Source: a virus
DNA length: 20,942 nt
Reading direction: 5' to 3' (one strand)
IMG/VR virus record: IMGVR_UViG_3300031608_000062
Location: 1 to 20,942 of that record
The notes beneath the pieces were generated by a model. That model did no database searches, had not been told where the DNA came from, and saw only the letters and a list, made by a program, of their open reading frames with translations. A program made the position numbers and the translations under genes. This document shows, piece after piece, positions 1 to 6,362 of the stretch (positions are counted from its first letter, which is position 1; each line of letters starts with the position of its first letter).

Positions 1-46
1 CTTTTTCTGCCATTCTTTTCATTTGTTCTTCGGTAGGATTTACCAT
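1..46 (-). CDS. Partial leftward gene, N-terminus only
   Basis: A leftward frame starts at an ATG at 46 and is still open at the left edge, giving 15 residues beginning MVNPTEEQMKRM. The start was chosen because its context (ATTATG) matches the starts of the two other leftward genes (CATTATG at both 521-523 and 995-997). The frame stays open upstream of the ATG for a further 26 codons or so, back to a TGA near 129, without a better ATG, so a longer protein from a TTG is possible. A different frame from an ATG at 80, preceded by AGAGGA, is also open to the edge. Which of these frames is used cannot be settled from the visible part, and no function can be named. Confidence 0.4.
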   Translation of the reverse strand, partial: MVNPTEEQMKRMAEK

Positions 47-142
47 AATAGTTAGAACACTGAGGTAGTTCAAGCTCCATTTAGTTAGTTCCTCTTTAGT
101 GTAGTGAACACGGTAAGACCTACGTCTTCAAGAGGTGTGTTG

Positions 143-523
143 TTATTCTTTTTCTATTAACGCTTTTAACGTATTGATCGCAGAGGCTAAGCCATCTACT
201 CTTCCGTTAATGTACTCCTGAGAGTATCCGTCTTCCGTAGTGGTCACAGACCAGTCAGACAGTTGACACTCGATTGATGCTAACACTAATACTATTGATG
301 AGTTGTTCATAACGTTTTTTGTTTCGTTAGTTATTGCTAATTCCATTTCTTCTTGCGATTCCATAATCGCTAACTCGTTAGTTAAGAACTTAACCATATC
401 GTTGGCTTCTTCTTGATTGAACGAATCGTTATCCGTTGAGACTTGGATCATTTTCCACGTTTGTAGAGCGTCCTCTAATGTCTCTACTGATTGTCCTTGA
501 AATACTTGGTTTGGCTGTGCCAT
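143..523 (-). CDS. Acidic soluble protein of unknown function (126 aa)
   Basis: I do not recognise this protein. It is rich in Glu, Asp, Gln and Asn, has no signal peptide and no clear membrane segment, and looks mostly helical. A run of Glu-rich helix lies around residues 37-65 and the C-terminus (near GLASAINTLKALIEKE) is amphipathic. The ATG at 523 sits in a CATTATGG context shared with the neighbouring leftward gene, and there is no strong Shine-Dalgarno site, as is usual in Bacteroidota. It lies between two other small leftward genes, on the strand opposite the structural operon. In crAss-like phages the non-structural genes commonly run in this opposite direction, so an early or host-takeover role is possible but is only inference. 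Confidence 0.75.
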   Translation of the reverse strand: MAQPNQVFQGQSVETLEDALQTWKMIQVSTDNDSFNQEEANDMVKFLTNELAIMESQEEMELAITNETKNVMNNSSIVLVLASIECQLSDWSVTTTEDGYSQEYINGRVDGLASAINTLKALIEKE

Positions 524-673
524 AATGAATGATGTGTTGTTATACTAAATGATTGTACTGCTTTGACGGGTAGATTCGAACGTTGTTCTCAACCGCACCG
601 TTTTCTTAACAGTACTATAGTATAGGTTATGTGACGTTAGTAGCCACTTTTGAATGAATGAGAGACAGATTAG

Positions 674-694
674 AGTGCATCGCTCCCTTGCACT
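674..694 (-). terminator. Small hairpin just after the 98-aa leftward gene
   Basis: AGTGCA (674-679) and TGCACT (689-694) form a perfect 6-bp stem around a 9-nt loop. In the leftward transcript it begins about 7 nt after the stop codon ending at 701. The sequence after it is pyrimidine-rich but lacks a true T run, so it may be a weak terminator or an mRNA end-protecting stem. Confidence 0.35.
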
Positions 695-700
695 TGGGTA

Positions 701-997
701 TTAATCTTTAGCTATTGCTACTACTATGGTAGCTATTACACCAAGAGAGACCATTAATGATCCTCCTTTGATTACTTTTATAGCGTTATCGGTACGGACT
801 TGCGTCATACCTCTTTCTTCGCATTTAGTTTCGTGCTCTTGTGCACGCTTGATAGTCTTGTTATTTTTCTCCGTTAGCTTGGTACCCTCGGCTACCTTCT
901 TGGCGATAGAGTTTAGTTGCATAGAGATACAGATCCCTGATGCTGTTGTTGGTACGTCTTTGGTTGCGGTAAGTAATGTTGAGAAGAATGTATTCAT
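701..997 (-). CDS. Small protein with one C-terminal membrane segment (98 aa)
   Basis: I do not recognise a family. The N-terminal 35 residues are mildly hydrophobic and Thr/Ser-rich. Residues about 36-70 are strongly charged and likely helical (Lys, Glu, Arg). Residues about 79-96 (GGSLMVSLGVIATIVVAI) form a clear hydrophobic segment just before the C-terminal AKD. This makes a tail-anchored or single-span membrane protein likely, with the charged part in the cytoplasm. The ATG at 997 follows GGGAG with a 4-nt gap, and that GGGAG lies inside a hairpin (1003-1023). It is the first leftward gene beside the divergent control region. A small holin-like or superinfection-exclusion membrane protein would fit, but nothing in the sequence decides this. 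Confidence 0.75.
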   Translation of the reverse strand: MNTFFSTLLTATKDVPTTASGICISMQLNSIAKKVAEGTKLTEKNNKTIKRAQEHETKCEERGMTQVRTDNAIKVIKGGSLMVSLGVIATIVVAIAKD

Positions 998-1002
998 AAT
1001 GC

Positions 1003-1023
1003 TCCCACACTTTGGTAGTGGGA
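1003..1023 (-). promoter_or_regulatory. Hairpin overlapping the ribosome-binding site of the 98-aa gene
   Basis: TCCCAC (1003-1008) and GTGGGA (1018-1023) pair perfectly over 6 bp with a 9-nt loop. In the leftward mRNA the 3' arm GTGGGA overlaps the only Shine-Dalgarno-like sequence (GGGAG, 4 nt before ATG 997). Folding would hide the ribosome site, so this could be a translational switch or a protein-binding operator. The stem is seen directly; the role is inferred. Confidence 0.4.
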
Positions 1024-1098
1024 ATCTCCGTATTAGTTATGCACGTTGAAATCAACTTGCTTTTGATAGAACAGGTGGCGTAGCCTAAAAGATTGGGT

Positions 1099-1115
1099 TG
1101 CACACGGGGTGTACA
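1099..1115. promoter_or_regulatory. Imperfect palindrome in the divergent control region, possible operator
   Basis: TGCACAC (1099-1105) is followed by GGG and then GTGTACA (1109-1115). Six of seven arm positions pair, with one C/A mismatch. It lies between the divergent gene starts at 997 and 1188 and about 40 bp before the rightward -7 box. Such a site could bind a dimeric repressor or activator that sets the early/late switch. No terminator-type T run follows it. Confidence 0.3.
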
Positions 1116-1153
1116 GGAGAGGGCATCACACATTCACATTTAAAAAAAAAGTT

Positions 1154-1161
1154 TATATTTG
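1154..1161 (+). promoter_or_regulatory. Bacteroidota-type -7 promoter box for the late operon
   Basis: TATATTTG is a perfect match to the TAnnTTTG -7 element used by Bacteroidota primary sigma factors. It lies 34 nt before the ATG at 1188, directly after an A9 tract, which predicts a leader of about 20 nt. The usual -33 TTTG element is not obvious at the expected distance, so an activator or a phage factor may be needed. The location, at the head of a rightward operon in a divergent gap, supports the assignment. Confidence 0.5.
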
Positions 1162-1187
1162 CCTAGGAACAATTCAAAAATAAAGAT

Positions 1188-1454
1188 ATGCCTAATAATA
1201 AGTACGGAGGAAAAGGAAGTGTAAATGTATACTCCAAGACGACGAGTAAGACTAAGTCTAAGACAAAAAACGGTAAAGAGAAGGTAAAGAACAAGTACAA
1301 GAACATTACTACTACGACGGACTCTACTGGAACTACTACATATAAAACAAAGTCTAAGACTAAGAACGGTAAAGAAACAGTGAAGACTAAATTCAAGTTT
1401 AAGCCTAAAGGAAAGGGCAAGACTTTAAGGGAAAGAACTAGATCGAGAGGTTAA
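1188..1454 (+). CDS. Lysine-rich repeat protein, very basic (88 aa)
   Basis: The protein has 24 Lys and 4 Arg against 4 acidic residues, a net charge near +24. It has low complexity and is dominated by Lys-Thr-Ser-Lys alternation. A 17-residue unit is duplicated: residues 22-38 and 54-70 both begin TKSKTKNGKE and continue VK.K.K; the DNA copies are at 1251-1301 and 1347-1397. A Thr-rich linker (TTTTDSTGTTT) separates them, and the C-terminus changes to Arg-rich (RERTRSRG). There is no membrane segment. It is the first gene of the late operon. An alternating-Lys protein like this should bind nucleic acid or an acidic partner, for example condensing or neutralising DNA during packaging, but no known family was recognised. 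The next gene, 13 nt on, is equally acidic. Confidence 0.8.
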   Translation: MPNNKYGGKGSVNVYSKTTSKTKSKTKNGKEKVKNKYKNITTTTDSTGTTTYKTKSKTKNGKETVKTKFKFKPKGKGKTLRERTRSRG

Positions 1455-1467
1455 TAAATACAAAGGG

Positions 1468-1791
1468 ATGAAGAGATATATTGAGACTCCATACGGGGAG
1501 ATATTCCGTGACGAGATGGGTAACTTAACTTTAGAGTATGAGACAGCGGACTTTTCCGAGTTCTCACCTATGGATCCTATAGACGGAGAGATAGACCTGT
1601 GGTTGATAGATAATGATTACATAATACTGGATAGGGATATATACTTTAACGATCCCGTTGTTGAATCTTTGAATTACATATACTTTGATCAGGAGACTCA
1701 GGACTACGAAGAGATTGATGTTCCAGTTAGTTACTCTGACGACATGGATGTTGGTAACTTTATGCTTAAGTATAAATTAGAAAGAGCCTAA
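1468..1791 (+). CDS. Highly acidic small protein of unknown function (107 aa)
   Basis: The protein has 28 Asp/Glu and only 7 Lys/Arg, a net charge near -21, with many Tyr and Ile residues, so it is likely a compact beta-rich or alpha/beta acidic fold. There is no signal peptide or membrane segment. The ATG at 1468 follows AAAGGG, one of the few Shine-Dalgarno-like sites in the window. It lies between the Lys-rich protein and the gene before the terminase, and its TAA overlaps the next ATG (TAATG). The opposite charge of its upstream neighbour suggests that the two may bind each other. Alternatively it could be a DNA mimic. No family was recognised. Confidence 0.85.
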   Translation: MKRYIETPYGEIFRDEMGNLTLEYETADFSEFSPMDPIDGEIDLWLIDNDYIILDRDIYFNDPVVESLNYIYFDQETQDYEEIDVPVSYSDDMDVGNFMLKYKLERA

Positions 1792-2327
1792 TGTATCTAC
1801 TCAAACTAAAGAAAAAAGGGGATAGTGTGATAGCTGAAGACAATGGTCTATTGGCTGTACCAGAATTCCATAAGTTATTAAAGGAAAAGAAGTTGGGCGA
1901 GAAGGCTATGCGTTATGTAGCATTGAGTCAGGACTACGATTCTCCATATAGGTACTTGAATGAGCGAGATCGGAATAGGCAAATCTGCACGGACTTAACA
2001 GGGAAGCCTGAATGGGCTGACACTAAACATCCTTTAATGGTGGCGGCAATTAAGAAGTATGGAGAACTACAAAGGGATCCTTTAGATGACCAGCTCGGAG
2101 CGTTCAACAGGAAGATCGATCAATACACTACACTTATAGATAACTGGTTTTTGGATCAGGAAACTGCTGAAGACTTACAGAAGGTAATGATCGGTATTGA
2201 AAAACTATTAGGTACTCGTACTGTTTTGCTGGAGGCTATTGAGCGTCGTGGTGAACGGAAGGTAATTAGTGGTGAACAGAAACTAAGCTTCCTTGAGAAT
2301 AGAGCTGCTAGACTAAAAGATTCATAA
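1791..2327 (+). CDS. Protein upstream of the large terminase; possible small terminase subunit (178 aa)
   Basis: The gene ends in a TAATG overlap with the large terminase start at 2327 and itself starts in a TAATG overlap at 1791. The N-terminal third contains charged segments (LKLKKKGD, HKLLKEKKLGEKAM). A middle region has Tyr/Arg-rich loops (YRYLNERDRNRQ). Residues about 110-178 are predicted long helices ending in a basic stretch. Small terminase subunits, which recognise DNA for packaging, are usually encoded directly before the large subunit, are about 130-200 residues long and are largely helical, so position, size and composition fit. I could not identify a convincing helix-turn-helix, so the assignment rests mainly on context. 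Confidence 0.6.
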   Translation: MYLLKLKKKGDSVIAEDNGLLAVPEFHKLLKEKKLGEKAMRYVALSQDYDSPYRYLNERDRNRQICTDLTGKPEWADTKHPLMVAAIKKYGELQRDPLDDQLGAFNRKIDQYTTLIDNWFLDQETAEDLQKVMIGIEKLLGTRTVLLEAIERRGERKVISGEQKLSFLENRAARLKDS

Positions 2328-4156
2328 TGGCTGGTAGATTCGACGTACAACAATACAGACCTATACCTAATCACGGACACCCCAAACTCGACACCGATAG
2401 TTTAATCTATCAAGACTATTGGGAGGAGGAGATGAACCGCTGCATTAATGGCTATAAACCTATTGGCGGTGCGTGGATACCTGGGAACTACTACTGGTAT
2501 CTTAACTACTATATGATATTAGGTAACGACGGTACAGACGGGAATCGAAAGACTCTTATCTATCCGTGGTATAGAGATATGGATCTTGAATACTTTATGC
2601 TATTCGACACCTGCCGTAGAGAAGGTAAAGGAATGATCGTAATTAAAGCCCGTGATAAAGGTTTTAGTTATATGAACTCTGGATTAGTTGCTCATGAATT
2701 CACATTCTTTCCGCATTCCGAGGTCGGAATTGCGGCTGGACTAGGGGTTACTGCGAATTCATTTTTTGATAAGGTTAAGAAGGGGCTGATGAACCAACAT
2801 CCTAATTTCAGGCATGGTTGGTTAAAGGATACTAAGGATACATTAAGGGCAGGTTATAAGGAGAAGAACTCTGAAGGTCGGTGGGATATAAGTGGTTATC
2901 AATCTGTGATACACTGTAGAACCATGGATGATCCAGAAGTTTATAAAGGAGAGCGTTTATCTATAATGATTTTTGAGGAGGCTGGTGAATTCAAGAGATT
3001 GAAGAACGCCTACATGTCTTCCAAGGCTTGCTTCATGGATGGATCTAAGCAGTATGGAGTTCCTGTGGTCGGTGGAACAGGTGGGGATATAGATTCTGCC
3101 TCTGCCGATTTTATGGATATGTATTATAATGCTGATGCGTTTAATCTTATTCCTATGTTTATTCCTGCGTCTGTTGCATTACACGGATTCTTTAGTCCTG
3201 TTACTGGAGTAGACGACGAACCAGCGGCTCGTAAATTCATTGAAGACGCTAGAGAAGATATACTAAATGGTGGTGGTGATAGTAAGGCGTATAATTTACA
3301 TATACAAAATTACCCACTAACCATACAGGAGGCGTTCTTAAAGACTAAAGGATCGAGGTTTGACATTGCGTTGCTTAATCAACAAAGAGGCCGTGTGCAA
3401 GACCTGAAGGATCCTGAGCAGCACTTAACGACTGGTCATCTTGATTGGGTAATAGGAGATAAAGGATTAACTCAAGAAGTTAAGTTCACTCCTCATCCTC
3501 ACGGGCCATATAAAATACTACACCACCCTAAACCTCATTTAACTGGATTAGACATAGGTGGTATTGATAGTTATGATCAGGATCAGGCTGGTGCGGCACC
3601 ATCTTTGGGTTGTGCTATGATATTCCGTAGAATAGAGAATACAAACGTACCATATAGGCTTCCTGTTGCAGAATATACAGATAGACCTGAAACTGCTGAC
3701 ATGTTTTTCGAAGGATGTCTGAAATTAGCTGTATATTACAACGCACAAATGCTGGTGGAGTATACTAAGATTGGTATACTAGATTACTTCCTTAGAAATA
3801 AGGCTCAGAGGTACTTGAAGACCAAACCTCGTAGTGCACACTCGCCTGGAACTAAGACGAGAAACAACTACGGTGTTCACATGAATAAGCAAATTAAGTC
3901 ATATATGGAGTCATTGATGTACGATTACATAAAGGAAAAGGCAGACGATATATGGTTTATAGACCTGCTAGACGAGTTATGTGACTGGGGTTCAAGGAAT
4001 ACGGATAGGGCGATTGCATTCGGTTTGTGTCTTATACATGAAAATGATAACTTTGCGATTGAAGTGAAGAATAGAGAAACTGAGTCCATCAAAGAAAGTG
4101 GATTCTCTTATTACAAAAACGATAGTAATGGTACGCCAGTAAAACATAATAGATAA
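2327..4156 (+). CDS. terL: Terminase large subunit, ATPase-nuclease DNA-packaging motor
   Basis: This is the motor that pumps DNA through the portal into the empty head and cuts the concatemer. The ATPase domain shows a Walker A-like loop at residues 107-117 (KARDKGFSYMN), a Walker B with catalytic acid at 212-218 (SIMIFEE), and a coupling motif at 249-254 (GGTGGD). The C-terminal RNase H-like nuclease has acidic residues in the expected order: D409 in GLDIGG, E478 in LVEYT, and D560 in NTDRAIAF. At 609 residues it is a normal full length. The Walker A lacks the classical Gly-Lys-Ser end (it reads KGFS), a variation that is common among terminases. It is translationally coupled to both neighbours by TAATG overlaps. 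Confidence 0.93.
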   Translation: MAGRFDVQQYRPIPNHGHPKLDTDSLIYQDYWEEEMNRCINGYKPIGGAWIPGNYYWYLNYYMILGNDGTDGNRKTLIYPWYRDMDLEYFMLFDTCRREGKGMIVIKARDKGFSYMNSGLVAHEFTFFPHSEVGIAAGLGVTANSFFDKVKKGLMNQHPNFRHGWLKDTKDTLRAGYKEKNSEGRWDISGYQSVIHCRTMDDPEVYKGERLSIMIFEEAGEFKRLKNAYMSSKACFMDGSKQYGVPVVGGTGGDIDSASADFMDMYYNADAFNLIPMFIPASVALHGFFSPVTGVDDEPAARKFIEDAREDILNGGGDSKAYNLHIQNYPLTIQEAFLKTKGSRFDIALLNQQRGRVQDLKDPEQHLTTGHLDWVIGDKGLTQEVKFTPHPHGPYKILHHPKPHLTGLDIGGIDSYDQDQAGAAPSLGCAMIFRRIENTNVPYRLPVAEYTDRPETADMFFEGCLKLAVYYNAQMLVEYTKIGILDYFLRNKAQRYLKTKPRSAHSPGTKTRNNYGVHMNKQIKSYMESLMYDYIKEKADDIWFIDLLDELCDWGSRNTDRAIAFGLCLIHENDNFAIEVKNRETESIKESGFSYYKNDSNGTPVKHNR

Positions 4157-6324
4157 TGAAGAATTTCCCTAGTCAATTAATAGCTGATTCCAAGAAGGAC
4201 GAGAAGTGGTGCGAGCAGATGCTTGACGCTATGATTTATAATTCTGAACAGTCAGGTGACACGATTACTAAAGACGTAAGGAATTACGAAATCTATAATG
4301 GGCAGTTTAACCGAGAAGATTATAAATATCTAACAGAGCAATATGGTGCAAGTTACCCAGCTAGGTTAGTTAATTATCCTATCGTTCAGCCTAAGATAGA
4401 TTTACTATTAGGTGAGGATCTTCACAGACCTCTTGATACTAAGGTAGTTACGATTAATCAGGAAGCTATTAACAGAAAGGAAGACCATAAAGTTACTATG
4501 GTTATGAATAAGTTAATGGAAGAGGTTCGTGCTCAAATGAAAGAGCAGGGAATGGAGGTTAATGCTGAAGGGCAGGATATTCCAGTACCAGAAGATATAG
4601 ATACTTTCATGCGTTATAATTACAGAGAATCCATTGAGGAAGCTGTACAGGACGGGCTAGAGTTTCTAACTAATCGTTATAAAATAAAAAACAAATTCAA
4701 AGAAGGATTCAGGGATTTACTTATCACAGGTAAGGAAGCTTATAGAATAGAAATTAAAGATGGTGATCCTCAAGCACGACGTGTAGATCCTAGGTCTTTA
4801 GGTTATGACTTGTCTGGTGAAACAGATGACTTAGGTGAGGCTAACTGGATTACAGAAGAGCGTTGGTTATCTCCTAGTGATGTAGTCGATGAATTCGGAG
4901 ATCAACTTACCGATAAAGATATTAAACTAATAGAATCCCTATCCCAGCAAGCTGGTGGTGGAGATGTTGATGGTGCTAATAAATCTTGGCTAAGTAAAGG
5001 TGCTTCAGGAGATTTAAGGGTTAAGGTTGTTCACGGAGAATGGAGATCACTTAGAAAGATACAATACAAGTTAAGTAATAATAAGCACGATAGTGATAAG
5101 CCATTTAGAAAGATGGTTTCTGATAAATACAAGAAACGCAAAGGCGAGAAGGTTCGTAAGGTAGTGGTAGACGATATATGGCAGGCAACTAAGATTGCAG
5201 GAACCATGATTGTTAACGCTCAGAGAGTTCCTAATCAAATACGAGCACTGGATGATCCTAGTGCTGCGAACTTAAGTTATGTTGGGGTTGTAAGAAACCA
5301 CACGACGGGGGTATCTATCTCTATGGTAGACTTACTTAAGAATGTACAGATGCTTTACAATATTGTAATGTATCATATAGAATTATCTATGGCTCGTGCT
5401 GGTGGTAAGGCTGTAGTCTACGATGTAGCTCAGATGCCTGCCAATTTAGGTATGAACATGCAGGATGTAATGTATCACATCAAGAATGATGGTATAATCC
5501 CTATAAATTCTAAGGATGAGGGTATGCAAGCGCAAACCTTTAATCAATTCCAGCAAATTGACTTTACATTATCCAGCTCAGTGCAGCAACTAATAAACCT
5601 AAAGGTTATGTTAGAGGATATGGCTGGTCAAGTATCTGGTGTTACTAAACAACGAGAAGGTCAGGTTGAGCAGTACGAACAAGTAGGTAACGCTAAGCGA
5701 GCTGTTGTACAGTCAGCTACAGTTACTAGATCTTGGTTCTGGTCTCACGATATGGTTAAGCAAGATGTATTAATGCGTTGCGCTAACCTAATGAAGATTG
5801 CTTGGAGTGAAGGAAAGAAGACGGCTACGGTATTCGGTGACGGAACGTACAAGTTTATCTCCATCCTGCCAGATGTATCCCTTAATGACTACGGCGTATT
5901 CTTAGGTGATGGTGGTAAAGACGAAGAAATGAAAGCAGCTGTTGCTCAGTTAGCTCAGTCAGCGTTGCAGTCTGGTCAAATAGATATGCTAGATGTTATT
6001 AGAATATTTAAGTCAGATACCTTAACGGAATCAGAGCATATACTAGAAAGAGGATTAGAGGCTGCTAAAGAAATGCAAGCTCAACAACAAGAGGCTGCTG
6101 GTCAACAAGCTCAAGCAGAAGCAGAAGCTAAAGCTCAAGAACAACAGATTGAAGTTGAGATGAATAAGCTAGATAATGATACTAGAATTAAGGTAGCAGA
6201 AATCCAGTACCAATCCAAGCTCGATACAGCTGAAATACTATCCGATGATTCCTACGGAAACAAGCGAGCAGACGCAGCGCTTAATCAGCTGGAAGGACAA
6301 CTGAAAGGACAGATTAGAAATTAA
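4156..6324 (+). CDS. Portal protein (722 aa)
   Basis: The portal is the dodecameric ring at one head vertex through which DNA enters and leaves; it docks the terminase and later the ring proteins of the tail. Support comes from position directly after the terminase with a TAATG overlap, length typical of P22-like and crAss-like portals, and family-like stretches. These are an N-terminal acidic helical region, a wing segment around residues 165-260 (EGFRDLLITGKEAYRIE, then DPRSLGYD), and the helix following SGVTKQREGQ near residues 488-530 that resembles the tunnel-side helix of such portals. Residues about 640-700 are Gln/Ala/Glu-rich and should form a long coiled coil, the 'barrel' region. 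The gene is followed by a 38-nt gap with a possible promoter. Confidence 0.88.
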   Translation: MKNFPSQLIADSKKDEKWCEQMLDAMIYNSEQSGDTITKDVRNYEIYNGQFNREDYKYLTEQYGASYPARLVNYPIVQPKIDLLLGEDLHRPLDTKVVTINQEAINRKEDHKVTMVMNKLMEEVRAQMKEQGMEVNAEGQDIPVPEDIDTFMRYNYRESIEEAVQDGLEFLTNRYKIKNKFKEGFRDLLITGKEAYRIEIKDGDPQARRVDPRSLGYDLSGETDDLGEANWITEERWLSPSDVVDEFGDQLTDKDIKLIESLSQQAGGGDVDGANKSWLSKGASGDLRVKVVHGEWRSLRKIQYKLSNNKHDSDKPFRKMVSDKYKKRKGEKVRKVVVDDIWQATKIAGTMIVNAQRVPNQIRALDDPSAANLSYVGVVRNHTTGVSISMVDLLKNVQMLYNIVMYHIELSMARAGGKAVVYDVAQMPANLGMNMQDVMYHIKNDGIIPINSKDEGMQAQTFNQFQQIDFTLSSSVQQLINLKVMLEDMAGQVSGVTKQREGQVEQYEQVGNAKRAVVQSATVTRSWFWSHDMVKQDVLMRCANLMKIAWSEGKKTATVFGDGTYKFISILPDVSLNDYGVFLGDGGKDEEMKAAVAQLAQSALQSGQIDMLDVIRIFKSDTLTESEHILERGLEAAKEMQAQQQEAAGQQAQAEAEAKAQEQQIEVEMNKLDNDTRIKVAEIQYQSKLDTAEILSDDSYGNKRADAALNQLEGQLKGQIRN

Positions 6325-6332
6325 ACAAGGCA

Positions 6333-6358
6333 TTGTAAGTAAAAAATGCTTAATATTG
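6333..6358 (+). promoter_or_regulatory. Possible promoter before the scaffold-like gene
   Basis: TTG (6333-6335) and TAATATTG (6351-6358, one mismatch from TAnnTTTG) are 15 nt apart in the 38-nt gap between portal and scaffold genes. The spacing is shorter than the usual Bacteroidota -33/-7 distance. Transcription would begin almost at the ATG at 6363, so the second Met codon (6375) may be the real start of such a transcript. Weak evidence. Confidence 0.25.
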
Positions 6359-6362
6359 CAAA

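Noticed and set aside
1-80. Alternative leftward frame from ATG 80 (MELELPQ) with AGAGGA upstream
   Set aside because: It is possible, but the codons give a Cys/Tyr/Asn/Arg-rich unpatterned peptide, while the frame from ATG 46 is helix-like and shares the start context of its neighbours. Not fully excluded.
555-640. tRNA gene on the minus strand, suggested by GTTCGAATC and an ACTGT/ACGGT stem around a 7-nt loop
   Set aside because: The T stem does not pair (CAACG against CTACC), the 7-nt loop lacks the invariant T33, and no acceptor stem can be formed with the flanks. It may be chance or a decayed remnant.
726-1049. 107-codon rightward frame opposite the 98-aa leftward gene
   Set aside because: It is an antisense shadow; the leftward protein has a coherent charged helix plus membrane segment and a start signal, while this frame crosses the hairpin and divergent region.
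861-1133. 90-codon leftward frame overlapping the 98-aa gene start
   Set aside because: It runs through the control region, has many Cys/Tyr/Arg residues without pattern, and overlaps the better-supported gene in another frame.
1163-1420. 85-codon leftward frame opposite the Lys-rich protein, appearing as a hydrophobic Val/Leu/Phe-rich protein
   Set aside because: The antisense of Lys/Thr-rich codons always looks hydrophobic; the rightward frame has the promoter, duplicated unit and operon context.
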